A stretch of DNA of 35,814 nt. Origin: Thermofilales archaeon (GTDB lineage: Archaea > Thermoproteota > Thermoprotei > Thermofilales > Thermofilaceae). The notes under the pieces were generated by a model. That model had not been told where the DNA came from. It ran no database searches and saw only the letters and a list, made by a program, of their open reading frames with translations. The stretch lies in assembly GCA_028275925.1 (NCBI GenBank), contig JAPWTS010000010.1, forward strand, positions 1 through 35,814, in the 5' to 3' direction. Every line of letters starts with the position of its first letter. The stretch's first letter is position 1. The position numbers and the translations under genes are program-made. Below, piece by piece: positions 8,185 to 15,381 of the stretch.

Positions 8185-8918
8185 CGCTGGAGCGCGAGGT
8201 GGGTGGGGCCCACCTGGAAGCGCTCGAAGCCGGGCTTCACGGTCGCCCGCAAGCTCTTCTCGCCGCGAACCTGGCAGAGGATCCAGAGGTAGCAGATGCG
8301 GTAGCCGGGCGCCGCGGCGTTCGGGTGGTAGCCGCGCAGGATGAGGACGGCGTCGTAGTCCCCCACCACGTAGGCGTCGGCGCCGTCCTCGTCCTCGACC
8401 ACTTGCACGCCGAAGCCCCCCTCGAGCCCGTAGTACACGTAGACCTCGACCTTGTCGTCGTGCTTGTGGGGCGGGTAGCTCGTCCACTCGCCGGGGAAGC
8501 CCTCCGTGAAGCCGGCGAGGAGGCTCGCGCTCGGGTCCTCGGCGCCCAGCGCCGTGTAGACGTAGCGCCTGTAGCCCTCGGCGCCGACGAAGAGCGGCTT
8601 GAGCTCGGCGAAGCGGCGGACGAGCCAGAGCCTCTTTCTCGAGGACGGGGCTTCGCCCACCACCACGAGGCTCCCGCGCCCCCTCAGCTCGAGGGTCGCG
8701 GGGCCCGACGCGTAAGCGAGGTCCTTCGCCGCCAGCTCCGCCGAGCCGAGCTCGCAGCCGACGCTGCAGGACCCCCTCAAGCAGGCGACGACAGCCTCGC
8801 GCCCCGCCTCGAGCTCCACCGCCTCCTCCCCGTCGAGGAGGGCCCACTTGAATGAGTAGGGGCCGGACCCCCAGAGCTCGATCAGCGGCGTGGGCGCGCT
8901 CAAGGCCTTGTAGAGCAT
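8181..8918 (-). CDS. IolB/KduI-type cupin isomerase (5-deoxy-glucuronate isomerase-like)
   Basis: 245 residues from ATG 8918. A GTG at 8957 would lie only a few bases after the TATA-like gatttta (8962-8968 on the minus strand), whereas 8918 has a gaggt element just upstream, so I prefer 8918. The bicupin family interconverts aldose and ketose acids of inositol or uronate breakdown. The C-terminal cupin has the metal-site motif SYPPHKHDDKVEVYVYY (H151, H153, E158) and LRGYHPNAAAPGYRICYLW (H198), matching IolB closely. No other iol genes are seen, so the substrate could be another sugar acid or free sugar. It is divergent from the iron alcohol dehydrogenase and convergent with glgA. Confidence 0.82.
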   Translation of the reverse strand: MLYKALSAPTPLIELWGSGPYSFKWALLDGEEAVELEAGREAVVACLRGSCSVGCELGSAELAAKDLAYASGPATLELRGRGSLVVVGEAPSSRKRLWLVRRFAELKPLFVGAEGYRRYVYTALGAEDPSASLLAGFTEGFPGEWTSYPPHKHDDKVEVYVYYGLEGGFGVQVVEDEDGADAYVVGDYDAVLILRGYHPNAAAPGYRICYLWILCQVRGEKSLRATVKPGFERFQVGPTHLALQR

Positions 8919-8957
8919 CGACCTCGGCCCCCGCACGGGGCTGCCGCCGGGCGGCAC

Positions 8958-9019
8958 GCTAAAATCGGTAGCGGCGCCCGAGCGCTAAGCGTTAATACGT
9001 CTCCTTCGGAGGAGGCAGC
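8958..9019. promoter_or_regulatory. Divergent promoter region between the IolB-like and Fe-ADH genes
   Basis: On the plus strand gcgttaatacg (about 8989-8999) is centred 26 bases before GTG 9020, a leaderless TATA box. On the minus strand gatttta (8962-8968) would start transcription near 8939, leaving a short leader with a gaggt element before ATG 8918. Also present is an AGCGCT element (8980-8985) between the two TATA boxes; nothing shows it to be an operator. Confidence 0.5.
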
Positions 9020-10153
9020 GTGAGCGAGGGCCTGCCGAGGTTCACCCTGAAGTACGCGTCGGTGAAGCTCTACTTCGGGCCCAACGCGATCGGCGAGCTG
9101 GAGAGGGAGCTGAAGGGGTGCGAGCGCGTCCTCGTCGCGACCGGCAAGCGCTCGGCGAAGGAGAGCGGCGCCCTCGACGAGGCTCTCTCCCTGCTGGCGA
9201 AGCTGGGCGTATCCTACGAGGTGTTCGACGGCGTCACGCCGAACCCGTGGGCCAGCCAGGCGGACGCGATGGCGCAGAGGGCCTGGTCCTTCGGGGCCGA
9301 CGCGATCCTCGCCATCGGCGGGGGCAGCGTGATCGACGCGGCGAAGGCTGCAGCGATGGTGGCGGTGAGCGGGGGCAGGGCGGCCGACTACGTCTACGGG
9401 AGGCGGAGGGCGAGGGGCTGGCTGCCGGTCTACGCCGTCAACATCACCCACGGGACGGGGACCGAGGTCGACAGGTACTCGGTCCTCACGGTGGAGGAGA
9501 CGGGCGAGAAGCGCGGCTTCGTCTCCATCTACCCCGCAGCCTCGGTCGACGACCCGAGGTACACGCTAACCCTCCCCCGCAACCAGACGGTCTACACGGC
9601 GCTCGACGCGTTCTACCACGCTTACGAGTCGGCAACCCAGCCCGGCTCCTCGCCCTTCACCGAGATGCTGAGCAGGGAGGCTGTGAGGCTGCTGCGCGCG
9701 TGGCTGCCGCGAGCCGTCGAGAACCCCCGCGACCTGGAGGCTAGGTACTGGCTGCTCTACGCTTCGATGCTCGCGGGGATAGCGATCGACCTCAACGGGA
9801 CCCACGTGGTGCACCTAATCGAGCACGTGCTGAGCGCAATGAACCCGAAGCTCGCCCACGGCTGCGGCCTCGCCCTGCTAGGGCCGCGCGCCGCCTACTA
9901 CATACACAGGATAAACCCGAGGGCCTCCGCCGCCGTGCTCGCCGCCCTCGACCCCACGATAAAGCCCGTTCCGGAGGACGCGGAGAAGGCCGAGAAGGCG
10001 GTTAGGGAGTTCCAGAGGCTCGTAGGGTTCGAGGAGAGGCTCAGCGACTACGGCTTCACGGAGAGCGACCTGCCGAAGATAGCGGAGAAGTCCGGGAGCC
10101 CGCTGGGACTCAAAACCCCCGAGATACTCGACATCCTCAAGCATTGCCTCTAA
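9020..10153 (+). CDS. Iron-containing alcohol dehydrogenase family protein
   Basis: 377 residues from GTG 9020, placed by the TATA box 26 bases upstream. NAD(P)-dependent group III dehydrogenase. The N-terminal nucleotide-binding domain has AIGGGSVIDAAKA (99-111) and HGTGTEVDRYSV (144-155). The C-terminal helical domain carries the metal ligands D196 and H200 (ALDAFYHAYES), H265 (HVVHLIEH) and H280 (KLAHGCGLALL). All four ligands are present, so it should be active. The substrate is unknown: alcohols or aldehydes in peptide/sugar fermentation are usual. The gene is single and is followed by a T-run at 10162-10167. Confidence 0.92.
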   Translation: MSEGLPRFTLKYASVKLYFGPNAIGELERELKGCERVLVATGKRSAKESGALDEALSLLAKLGVSYEVFDGVTPNPWASQADAMAQRAWSFGADAILAIGGGSVIDAAKAAAMVAVSGGRAADYVYGRRRARGWLPVYAVNITHGTGTEVDRYSVLTVEETGEKRGFVSIYPAASVDDPRYTLTLPRNQTVYTALDAFYHAYESATQPGSSPFTEMLSREAVRLLRAWLPRAVENPRDLEARYWLLYASMLAGIAIDLNGTHVVHLIEHVLSAMNPKLAHGCGLALLGPRAAYYIHRINPRASAAVLAALDPTIKPVPEDAEKAEKAVREFQRLVGFEERLSDYGFTESDLPKIAEKSGSPLGLKTPEILDILKHCL

Positions 10154-10160
10154 CGTAATC

Positions 10161-10170
10161 ATTTTTTATT
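10161..10170 (+). terminator. T-run terminator after the Fe-ADH gene
   Basis: attttttatt lies 8-17 bases after the TAA of the dehydrogenase, in otherwise GC-rich DNA. This fits a simple archaeal T-tract terminator. Confidence 0.5.
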
Positions 10171-10265
10171 CGCACGTCAACGCGGCGCGCCTACTGCGCG
10201 GTCTGGTGCACGGAGAACGTTAATAGGAGGTGCGTAATCCGATTTCAGCGGGTGGCGCGCGCTCG

Positions 10266-11300
10266 ATGAGGCTCGTGAAGAGCGTCGACATCAGGGATTT
10301 CAGGGGGATTAGGCGGCTCGAGAAGCCGCTCGAGCTGGGAGACTTCAACGTGCTGCTCGGGAGGAACTGCTCCGGCAAATCGTCCATTTTGCAGGCGCTC
10401 TTCCTGCTAACAATGCCTTTCCGCGGCGCCTCCGTTCCACCCTACGCCTCATCGGCTATCGAGCTTATCGAACACTTAGTTGGAGGTTCGAACCGCCTGG
10501 TTTACGGTTACTCGGGTAAGGCTGAAGCAGGTTTCGAGCTCGGAGTAAAAGGAGTCATTGAAATTTTTACCGAGAAAGTGGTTGTGGAGCGGCTCAGGCT
10601 CCTTATATCATCGGAGGGAAGCGTTGCTGTCGAAACCGAGCTGCCTTTCACTAAGGCGGCCGAAAGATACAGCTTTGGTGTGGATCGGTATCTCGCGCTC
10701 GTAGGCTCGCTTAATCCGACTGGTTCGGTTTTGGCGCTTTACATACCGAGCGGTAGCTACGCCTGCGAACGCTTCCACGAGTTCTCTTACAAGAACATAG
10801 ATGGTATTGTTAAGAAAGGTCTTCACGTGAAAGTTTTTAAAGATTTATTGAATGGAGTTGTTTACGATAAGTTTACAGAAGTGTTCCCGAGGGAGAACGA
10901 GCTTTACGTTAGGAAAGAGCTGGAGGATAACGTGGTCTACATCCGCCTCAACGACCTCGGCGAGGGGGTTAAGAGGTTCGTCCTCACATACTTCGCCGTA
11001 GAGTACCTGAACCCCGCGCTCATCCTGTGGGACGACATCGAGTTCGCCGCGCACCCCAGCCTCCTGGACACCTTGATGAGGTGGCTCGCCGGGTCCGGGA
11101 GGCAGGTGGTCGTAGCCACGCACAGCGTGGACGTGCTGGAGAGCGTTGTGCGGGTCGAGCCTAAGGACGCCAGGGTGATACTCCTGAAGAAGGATGCCGG
11201 CGACGTGGTCCACTACAGGTCCCTCGAGCTCGACGAGCTGGAGGGGCTCCTCAGCAAGGGCCTCGACCCTCGGGCGCTGGTCGAGGGGCTCGTGCCGTGA
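10266..11300 (+). CDS. AAA-family OLD-like ATPase with a coupled downstream partner
   Basis: 344 residues from ATG 10266; a TATA-like acgttaata (about 10217-10225) and a gggtgg element before the ATG support this over GTG 10230. Motifs: MRLVKSVDIRDFRGI start, Walker A GRNCSGKSS (32-40), signature LNDLGEGV (228-235), Walker B ALILWDDIEFAAHP (251-264, D256 and E259), switch His in VATHS (286). The ATP-site motifs are therefore complete although divergent. The middle region (about 70-215) is helical and unlike other proteins I know, and its DNA (10500-10920) is clearly less GC-rich than both ends. The 3' end overlaps the next gene by GTGA, so the two proteins are probably made together, as in OLD/Gabija/PARIS-like ATPase-Toprim pairs (comparison, not proof). 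Confidence 0.82.
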   Translation: MRLVKSVDIRDFRGIRRLEKPLELGDFNVLLGRNCSGKSSILQALFLLTMPFRGASVPPYASSAIELIEHLVGGSNRLVYGYSGKAEAGFELGVKGVIEIFTEKVVVERLRLLISSEGSVAVETELPFTKAAERYSFGVDRYLALVGSLNPTGSVLALYIPSGSYACERFHEFSYKNIDGIVKKGLHVKVFKDLLNGVVYDKFTEVFPRENELYVRKELEDNVVYIRLNDLGEGVKRFVLTYFAVEYLNPALILWDDIEFAAHPSLLDTLMRWLAGSGRQVVVATHSVDVLESVVRVEPKDARVILLKKDAGDVVHYRSLELDELEGLLSKGLDPRALVEGLVP

Positions 11301-11902
11301 AGCTGGCTGCGGCGGGGGGCGCGGCGGAGCCTCTAGCGTACGTCCTCACGGGCGACGGCGTTACGGACGAGAAGGTGCTCGGGGCAATCTGCGAGAAGTA
11401 CGACCACAGCTTCGTGCTCGCGGCCGCGGGAGCGCCCTTGCGCAGGAGCACCGGTTTAGCCGTCGTCGACTCGCTAGCGTTTCTTTTCGAGAAGATCGTA
11501 AGGGAGCGCATCACGGTTCTCGTACTCTTGGACAGGGAGCACCTGACAGGGGTTGAAGATTTCGTAAACAGGCTGCGCGAAAGGGGGTTCCGCGTGGTCA
11601 GCACGGAGAGGTGCAGCCATGAGGGATGCCTTTTGGTCAGAGCTGAGAGGGGCGGCAAGCGGGGGGTGGTCGTCCTCTCCGTTCAGGGGAGGGAGAAGTG
11701 CATTGAGGAGGACCTCGCCGAGCTGGTGAGGCTCGTCGCAGGAGAGAGGGTGGAGCCGGAAGAGGTCCACGAGTGGCTCAAGGCGCGCGGCTACCGCGTG
11801 AGCGACCTGATAAGAAGAGCCAGCGTGAACGCGCTCGAGGAGGCTTTCCCAGCGCTAACTAGCGCCTTAAAGGCGCTGAGGGCCCTCGCCGCTCCCCGCT
11901 AG
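11297..11902 (+). CDS. Possible Toprim-fold partner of the OLD-like ATPase
   Basis: 201 residues from GTG 11297, overlapping the ATPase stop by 4 bases. Three pieces fit a small Toprim domain: a strand-turn-helix YVLTGDGVTDEKVLGAI (15-31) where the glutamate motif is expected, a strand ending in an acid pair ITVLVLLDREHLTG (72-85, D79 and E81) in place of DxD, and a late acid cluster CIEEDLAELV (135-144), as in DUF3226/DUF4276-type archaeal Toprim proteins. The first Glu of the classic EGxxD is not conserved, so catalysis is uncertain. A basic Cys-containing region (STERCSHEGC) lies in the middle. The coupling to an OLD-like ATPase is the strongest clue to a nuclease or effector role. It could also be a family of unknown function. 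Confidence 0.6.
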   Translation: MKLAAAGGAAEPLAYVLTGDGVTDEKVLGAICEKYDHSFVLAAAGAPLRRSTGLAVVDSLAFLFEKIVRERITVLVLLDREHLTGVEDFVNRLRERGFRVVSTERCSHEGCLLVRAERGGKRGVVVLSVQGREKCIEEDLAELVRLVAGERVEPEEVHEWLKARGYRVSDLIRRASVNALEEAFPALTSALKALRALAAPR

Positions 11903-12182
11903 CGCCCTCTTCCAGCAGAGCGGGTGTTCGCCAAGGTCGCAGGTCTGGCGGAGGTCTTCCTGTATATCGGCGGCTGCGTGCTGCCCGAGGAAGAAACCGC
12001 GAGTGCCGAGACCCGGCGGAGGATGCGATCATCGGGTTGAGCGCGATGGAGCTTCGAGATGCGCGCCGAAGGTGGTGAGGTAAAGTTCGAGTCTTCAACC
12101 TCCAGCAACGGTAAGCCTCTGAGGCGACCGGGACCGAGCGCACGCCTTTCGAGCGACTCCCGGCGAGCGCGCAGCGCCCCGG
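11903..12182. other. Intergenic region between convergent genes, with a tRNA-like fragment
   Basis: 280 bases without a credible reading frame between the Toprim-like gene and the convergent DMT permease gene. It contains at 12047-12104 a 58-base segment whose ends can pair as a tRNA acceptor stem (tggagct with acctcca, 6 of 7) around a T-arm-like TTCGAGT loop with a 4 of 5 stem. It is too short to hold both a D-arm and an anticodon arm and has no A-box. It may be chance, a decayed tRNA or a 3' tRNA half. I see no clear terminator. Confidence 0.35.
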
Positions 12183-13025
12183 TCACGCCGCGTACGAGAC
12201 CACCGCTACGCCGGCCGTCGCCGCAAGCACGCCGAGCCAGCGCTTCCGGTTCATCTCCTCTCCGAGGAGCAGCGACGAGAGCATCGCGGCGAAGACGGGG
12301 GTCGTGGCGCTGACCGTCGCGGCCACAGCCAAGCTGCCCACCTTCAGCGAGAGCAGCCAGAGCAGCGCGCCGAGGAAGTCCGAAACGAGGCCCGCAGCGG
12401 CAGCCGCTGCCAAAGCCCCCCTGCTCAGCTCGAGACCCCTAGCGAGCGCGAGGGGGGCTGCCGGGATCGCGGCGAAGAGCACGCGGAGCAGGCTGAGGGT
12501 CATCGGGTCGCTCTCCCCGGCCGCCGCCTTGGCCACAACCTGGTTCACGCCCCAGAGGACGGACGTAGCGCCGGCCAGCAGCGCCGCCTTCCTCCTATCC
12601 TCGCCGCTATTCCCGCTGAGGAGCAGCCGGACTCCAGCCACAACGAGCAGCGCGCCCGCTACGTGGTTGGGTTTCGGCGCGCTGCCGAGCAGGTAAGCGG
12701 CCGCAACCGCGACAAGGGGGTAGGTGTTCGCGATGGTCGACGCCACGCTGACCCCGCCGAGCGAGAGCGCCTTGATGTACAGGTACCAGCCGAGCAGCGG
12801 CCCCGTGAGCCCGACGTAGGCCATTCGGATCGCGACAGCGGTGCTGGGAGGCTCGAACCCCAGCGCGAGCGCGGCGACTGCGAGGCTAGCGGAGCCCGCG
12901 GCAAGCTTCACGAAGTTGACAGCGAAGGCGTCTGCGCCGCCGGTAGCCTTCCTCAGCAGTATCGCCGAAACCCCACCTAAAGCGGCCGAGGCTAGCGCCG
13001 GCGGCAGCGCTGGATCGACGAACAT
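12183..13025 (-). CDS. DMT-superfamily (EamA-type) permease
   Basis: 280 residues from ATG 13025. Upstream GTG 13061 and ATG 13043 are in frame, but the minus-strand TATA-like gtttatc (13050-13057) would lie inside the gene for those starts and is centred 28 bases before 13025. About ten membrane segments in two homologous EamA halves: the first starts PALASAALGGVSAILLRKA and the second starts AALLAGATSVLWGVNQVVAKAAA, each the usual start of a five-helix repeat. Typical features include LGGVSVASTIANTYPLVAVAAAYLL and ATVSATTPVFAAMLSSLLLGEEMNRKRWLG. The substrate (amino acid, sugar or metabolite) is not predictable. Stands alone, convergent with the Toprim-like gene. Confidence 0.85.
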   Translation of the reverse strand: MFVDPALPPALASAALGGVSAILLRKATGGADAFAVNFVKLAAGSASLAVAALALGFEPPSTAVAIRMAYVGLTGPLLGWYLYIKALSLGGVSVASTIANTYPLVAVAAAYLLGSAPKPNHVAGALLVVAGVRLLLSGNSGEDRRKAALLAGATSVLWGVNQVVAKAAAGESDPMTLSLLRVLFAAIPAAPLALARGLELSRGALAAAAAAGLVSDFLGALLWLLSLKVGSLAVAATVSATTPVFAAMLSSLLLGEEMNRKRWLGVLAATAGVAVVSYAA

Positions 13026-13197
13026 GAGGGTGCCCCCGCCCATCTCCCTGATAAACTTCACCCGCTTCTCCGCGGCCTTGACCGAGGGGGAGAACCCGAA
13101 AGGAAGCCGGGAACCTCAACAGTCGATCGCCCCAGCGGCGCCGGGGGCGAAAGGTGCTTGACGGCTTCAGCAAAGGGGGCGCGCGCTCCGCTGGAGC

Positions 13198-13300
13198 ACC
13201 CTATATAGTATACCTGCGTATTCTATATTCTTTTCTTTAACTTTCAGTTTAGAAAAGATTACTTTCGGGCTTCTTAACATCGAATTTATAAACCCCCGCC
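13198..13300 (+). promoter_or_regulatory. AT-rich block with strong TATA box before a GC-rich non-coding segment
   Basis: About 90 AT-rich bases in a very GC-rich setting. It includes ctatatagtatac (13201-13213), an inverted repeat cttttct...agaaaag (13230-13236 and 13251-13257), and a near-consensus archaeal TATA box gaatttataaa (13282-13292) on the plus strand. Transcription would start near 13313, in DNA that has no reading frame but many strong hairpins. Such promoters are typical of stable RNA genes. Confidence 0.45.
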
Positions 13301-13304
13301 TCGC

Positions 13305-13690
13305 TCTTCAACCCGTGAGCCGCGGAAACGGCGCGGCGGGAGAGAACGCAATGAGGGGGCTTGAGCCCCGGGCCCCCGAGCTCGGTATTTGCTAGCGAGT
13401 TGGCGGGGTTGCGCCTCTGGCGCCGCCCCGCTGCCCGTGCGCGCGCCGGGCGCACCCGGCCGATTAAATGAGGCTGGGGGCTGAGCCGAGGGGTCCAGCA
13501 CTGATCTCGGGCGGTGAGGGGTTGCACCCCCGTGGGCCCGCCGGATCGGTGACAGGCGGGCCAGAGGGGGCAGAAAAGCGCGGGCCTACCCGCGCGGGCG
13601 CGCGCAAAGGGGGAGGTAGTCCTCACCGGTCGGGCGGGGACAGCGGATCATCACCGTAAATGCCGGTGGCGCGCGGGGCGCTTATACTCT
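13305..13690 (+). ncRNA. Candidate structured non-coding RNA (unidentified)
   Basis: Within the 650 bases free of credible genes (13062-13714), this GC-rich stretch follows a strong TATA box. It can form a row of stable hairpins: gccg-cggaaa-cggc (13319-13332); gcggggttgcgcc paired with ggcgccgccccgc (about 13403-13431); gccggg-cgca-cccggc (13445-13460); gggg-ttgca-cccc with outer gggcgg/ccgcc (13509-13542); gcgcggg-ccta-cccgcgc (13578-13595); gagg-tagt-cctc (13613-13624); caccg-taaatgc-cggtg (13652-13668). Size (about 350 bases) fits RNase P RNA or 7S RNA, but I could not find the SRP GGAAGG/AGCA core, and only fragments resemble RNase P (cagaaa, 13571-13576). A guide RNA cluster or long leader is also possible. 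Bases 13062-13197 hold nothing I can name. Confidence 0.4.
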
Positions 13691-13714
13691 ACGCTGAGCG
13701 CGCGCTGCGGAGGC

Positions 13715-14272
13715 TTAGGTGCTGCGCGCGCTGACCAGAGCTGTAGCGAGCGGCGCAGGCGCCTCCCCCTCCGGCGCCTTGCGCTCTAGGATTTGGTAGC
13801 GGATGACGCAGTAGCCGTCCCGCTGCTCGACCGGTAGCTCGCCGTTGGCGACGTTGAACTTCTCCTTCAGCTTCGCTAAGCCCAGCTCCTCTAGGAAACC
13901 CTTCACGAAGCCCACGTTGGGGCAGGCGGGGCCCGGCAGCTCGAGCCCGCCGATGTTCCTCGGGCAGATCTTGCAGGTGTCCTTGCTGAACGCCACCTCG
14001 AGGGTGCCGCCGTCCACAACCCTCGCTCGAACCTCGTCCGAGAAGCCCAGCGTGAGGTTCAGGAGCTCCAGCGCCTCCTCGACGCTGCCGAGCTTTACCC
14101 CGAGCGCGGTGAAGTACTGGGCCACCCTCCTCCCAGTGTCTTCGGAGGCCCTCAGGATCACGCCGAACTTGAGCAGCCCCAGATCCCTGAACCTAGCGAT
14201 CATGCTCGCGATGTACACGTGGTACACGTTAGCGCCAACCCCCAGAGCCCTGTTCACGTCCCACATGCCCAC
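13715..14272 (-). CDS. Hypothetical protein with conserved-looking cysteine cluster
   Basis: 185 residues from GTG 14272 (ATG 14266 is two codons later). The minus-strand TATA-like cttaaag (14296-14302) is centred about 27 bases before 14272. The protein seems soluble and mixed alpha/beta. Residues 97-120 contain DTCKICPRNIGGLELPGPACPNV, giving C100, C103 and C117, and a fourth Cys lies at C155 (DGYCVIRYQI). The four cysteines could bind zinc or an iron-sulfur cluster, and the C-terminal pattern faintly recalls V4R-type ligand domains, but I would not assign a family. The C-terminal 25 residues are Ala/Pro-rich and probably disordered. Single gene, divergent from the ABC operon at 14482. Confidence 0.65.
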   Translation of the reverse strand: MGMWDVNRALGVGANVYHVYIASMIARFRDLGLLKFGVILRASEDTGRRVAQYFTALGVKLGSVEEALELLNLTLGFSDEVRARVVDGGTLEVAFSKDTCKICPRNIGGLELPGPACPNVGFVKGFLEELGLAKLKEKFNVANGELPVEQRDGYCVIRYQILERKAPEGEAPAPLATALVSARST

Positions 14273-14353
14273 CGCCGCGCGGACGCAGCCCCGCCCTTTA
14301 AGAGGCGTTTAGTTCAAAGAGTCTTCAAAGCCTTAAACGCAGCCGTTGAATTT

Positions 14354-14396
14354 CCAGCAAATCCCTGCTGGGCCCTCTAAACGAGTTCAAGAGGGC
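14354..14396. repeat. Two adjacent perfect inverted repeats in the intergenic region
   Basis: ccagca-aatccc-tgctgg (14354-14371, 6-bp stem) is directly followed by gccctct...agagggc (14372-14378 and 14390-14396, 7-bp stem, 11-base loop). They lie about 90-130 bases before the ABC exporter operon and 80-125 bases before the divergent hypothetical gene. A TATA-like ccttaaac (14329-14336) is just upstream. They could be an operator, a small RNA or a leader structure. Confidence 0.45.
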
Positions 14397-14481
14397 TATC
14401 GCTTCTCGCCATCTCCAACTTTCCGCTTGCGCGCAAAGCTTAAGATAAACGTCCGCTACTAGCGGGAGCAAGGGTGTTCCG

Positions 14482-15381
14482 ATGGGCGGGCCCTATGTCC
14501 TCACAGAGGGGCTCGTCAAGGTCTACCCGAAGGACGTTGTCGCGTTGGACGGGGTCTCCCTCTCCATCGAGCGCAAGGGAATCGTGGGCTTGGTGGGCCC
14601 GAACGGGGCTGGGAAGACGACGCTGATCAAGGTTCTGACGACGCTAACCAAGCCGACGAGGGGTAGGGCCGAGGTGCTCGGGTACGACGTGGTGAGGAAC
14701 TACGAGGAAGTGAGGAAGCGCGTCTCGCTCGTGCCGCAGGACGCGAGCCCGGAGCTTTACCTCACGCCCTACGAGCACGTTTACTGGTACCTGAGGAGCA
14801 GGGGCTTGGCGAAAGGGGACGCGGCGAAGCTGGCGAGGGAGGCGCTGGAGAAGCTGGGTCTCTGGGAGGTCAGGAACAGGGTCTGCGCTAAGCTCAGCGG
14901 AGGGATGCGGCAGAGGGTCCTGATAGCTTCGGCGCTCGCCGTGCCGGCGGAGGTGTACTTCCTCGACGAGCCCACCGTGGGGCTGGACCCCATCGCCAGG
15001 AGGGAGGTGTGGAAGGTGCTGAGGGACGCCGCCGAGAGCTCGCTCGTCTTCCTCACGACCCACTACATGGAGGAGGCGGAGAGCTTGAGCGACCTGGTAG
15101 TGATGATCAACAAGGGGAGGATTGTGGAGATGGGTAGCCCGCGGGAGCTCCTCGGGAAGGTGAGGCACAGGTACAGGGTTGTGCTGGACAGGGACGCTGA
15201 CACGAGTGACCTCGGCTTCGGTGTTGTGGAGGCCGAGTATGGGAAGATCATCTACGCGGGGAGCGAGAGCGAGCTGTCCGAGGTTGTGGGGGGGCTCGCG
15301 AGGAGGGGGTTAAGCTTCTCCGTGAGGGCTACCTCTCTCGAGGACCTCTTCATCATGAGGGTGAGCGGGTATGAGGGCTAG
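14482..15381 (+). CDS. ABC-2 exporter ATP-binding protein (CcmA/NodI/drug-export type)
   Basis: 299 residues from ATG 14482, preceded by a gggtg ribosome-binding element (14472-14476) and an AT-rich cttaagataaac (14439-14450). Motifs: Walker A GPNGAGKTT near residue 38, Q-loop SLVPQDASPELYLTPYEHV, signature KLSGGMRQRVLIASALAVP, Walker B VYFLDEPTVGLDP, switch FLTTHYMEEAE. After about residue 225 comes the extra C-terminal domain typical of the multidrug/CcmA class, ending ATSLEDLFIMRVSG. It overlaps the permease gene by 11 bases, so the pair forms one exporter. The substrate (lipid, drug, polysaccharide) is not predictable. Confidence 0.93.
   Translation: MGGPYVLTEGLVKVYPKDVVALDGVSLSIERKGIVGLVGPNGAGKTTLIKVLTTLTKPTRGRAEVLGYDVVRNYEEVRKRVSLVPQDASPELYLTPYEHVYWYLRSRGLAKGDAAKLAREALEKLGLWEVRNRVCAKLSGGMRQRVLIASALAVPAEVYFLDEPTVGLDPIARREVWKVLRDAAESSLVFLTTHYMEEAESLSDLVVMINKGRIVEMGSPRELLGKVRHRYRVVLDRDADTSDLGFGVVEAEYGKIIYAGSESELSEVVGGLARRGLSFSVRATSLEDLFIMRVSGYEG

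Noticed and set aside
7099-8847. 582-codon minus-strand frame opposite glgA and overlapping the IolB-like gene in another frame
   Set aside because: Composition is of the out-of-frame type (Arg/Gly/Pro-rich), and both real genes are well supported.
10485-10494. GGTTCGAACC, a perfect tRNA B-box-like sequence
   Set aside because: It lies inside the OLD-like ATPase gene (coding GGSNRL), with no acceptor stem or A-box around it.
13609-13622. gggggaggtagtcc, similar to the P4 segment of RNase P RNA
   Set aside because: In RNase P RNA this segment is near the 5' end, and about 250 further bases would have to run into the convergent gene at 13715-14272. The order relative to the cagaaa element is also wrong.
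13644-13652. Box C-like GTGATGA on the minus strand
   Set aside because: No box D (CTGA) at a suitable distance and no C'/D' pair, so a C/D guide RNA is not supported.
13249-13659. Small reading frames on both strands in the gene-free block
   Set aside because: Low-complexity Arg/Pro/Gly translations without a start signal; the TATA box and hairpins suggest RNA rather than protein.
13305-13690. 7S (SRP) RNA
   Set aside because: I looked on both strands for the TGTAAC Alu loop and the GGAAGG...AGCA core of the S domain and found neither, so I left the RNA unidentified.
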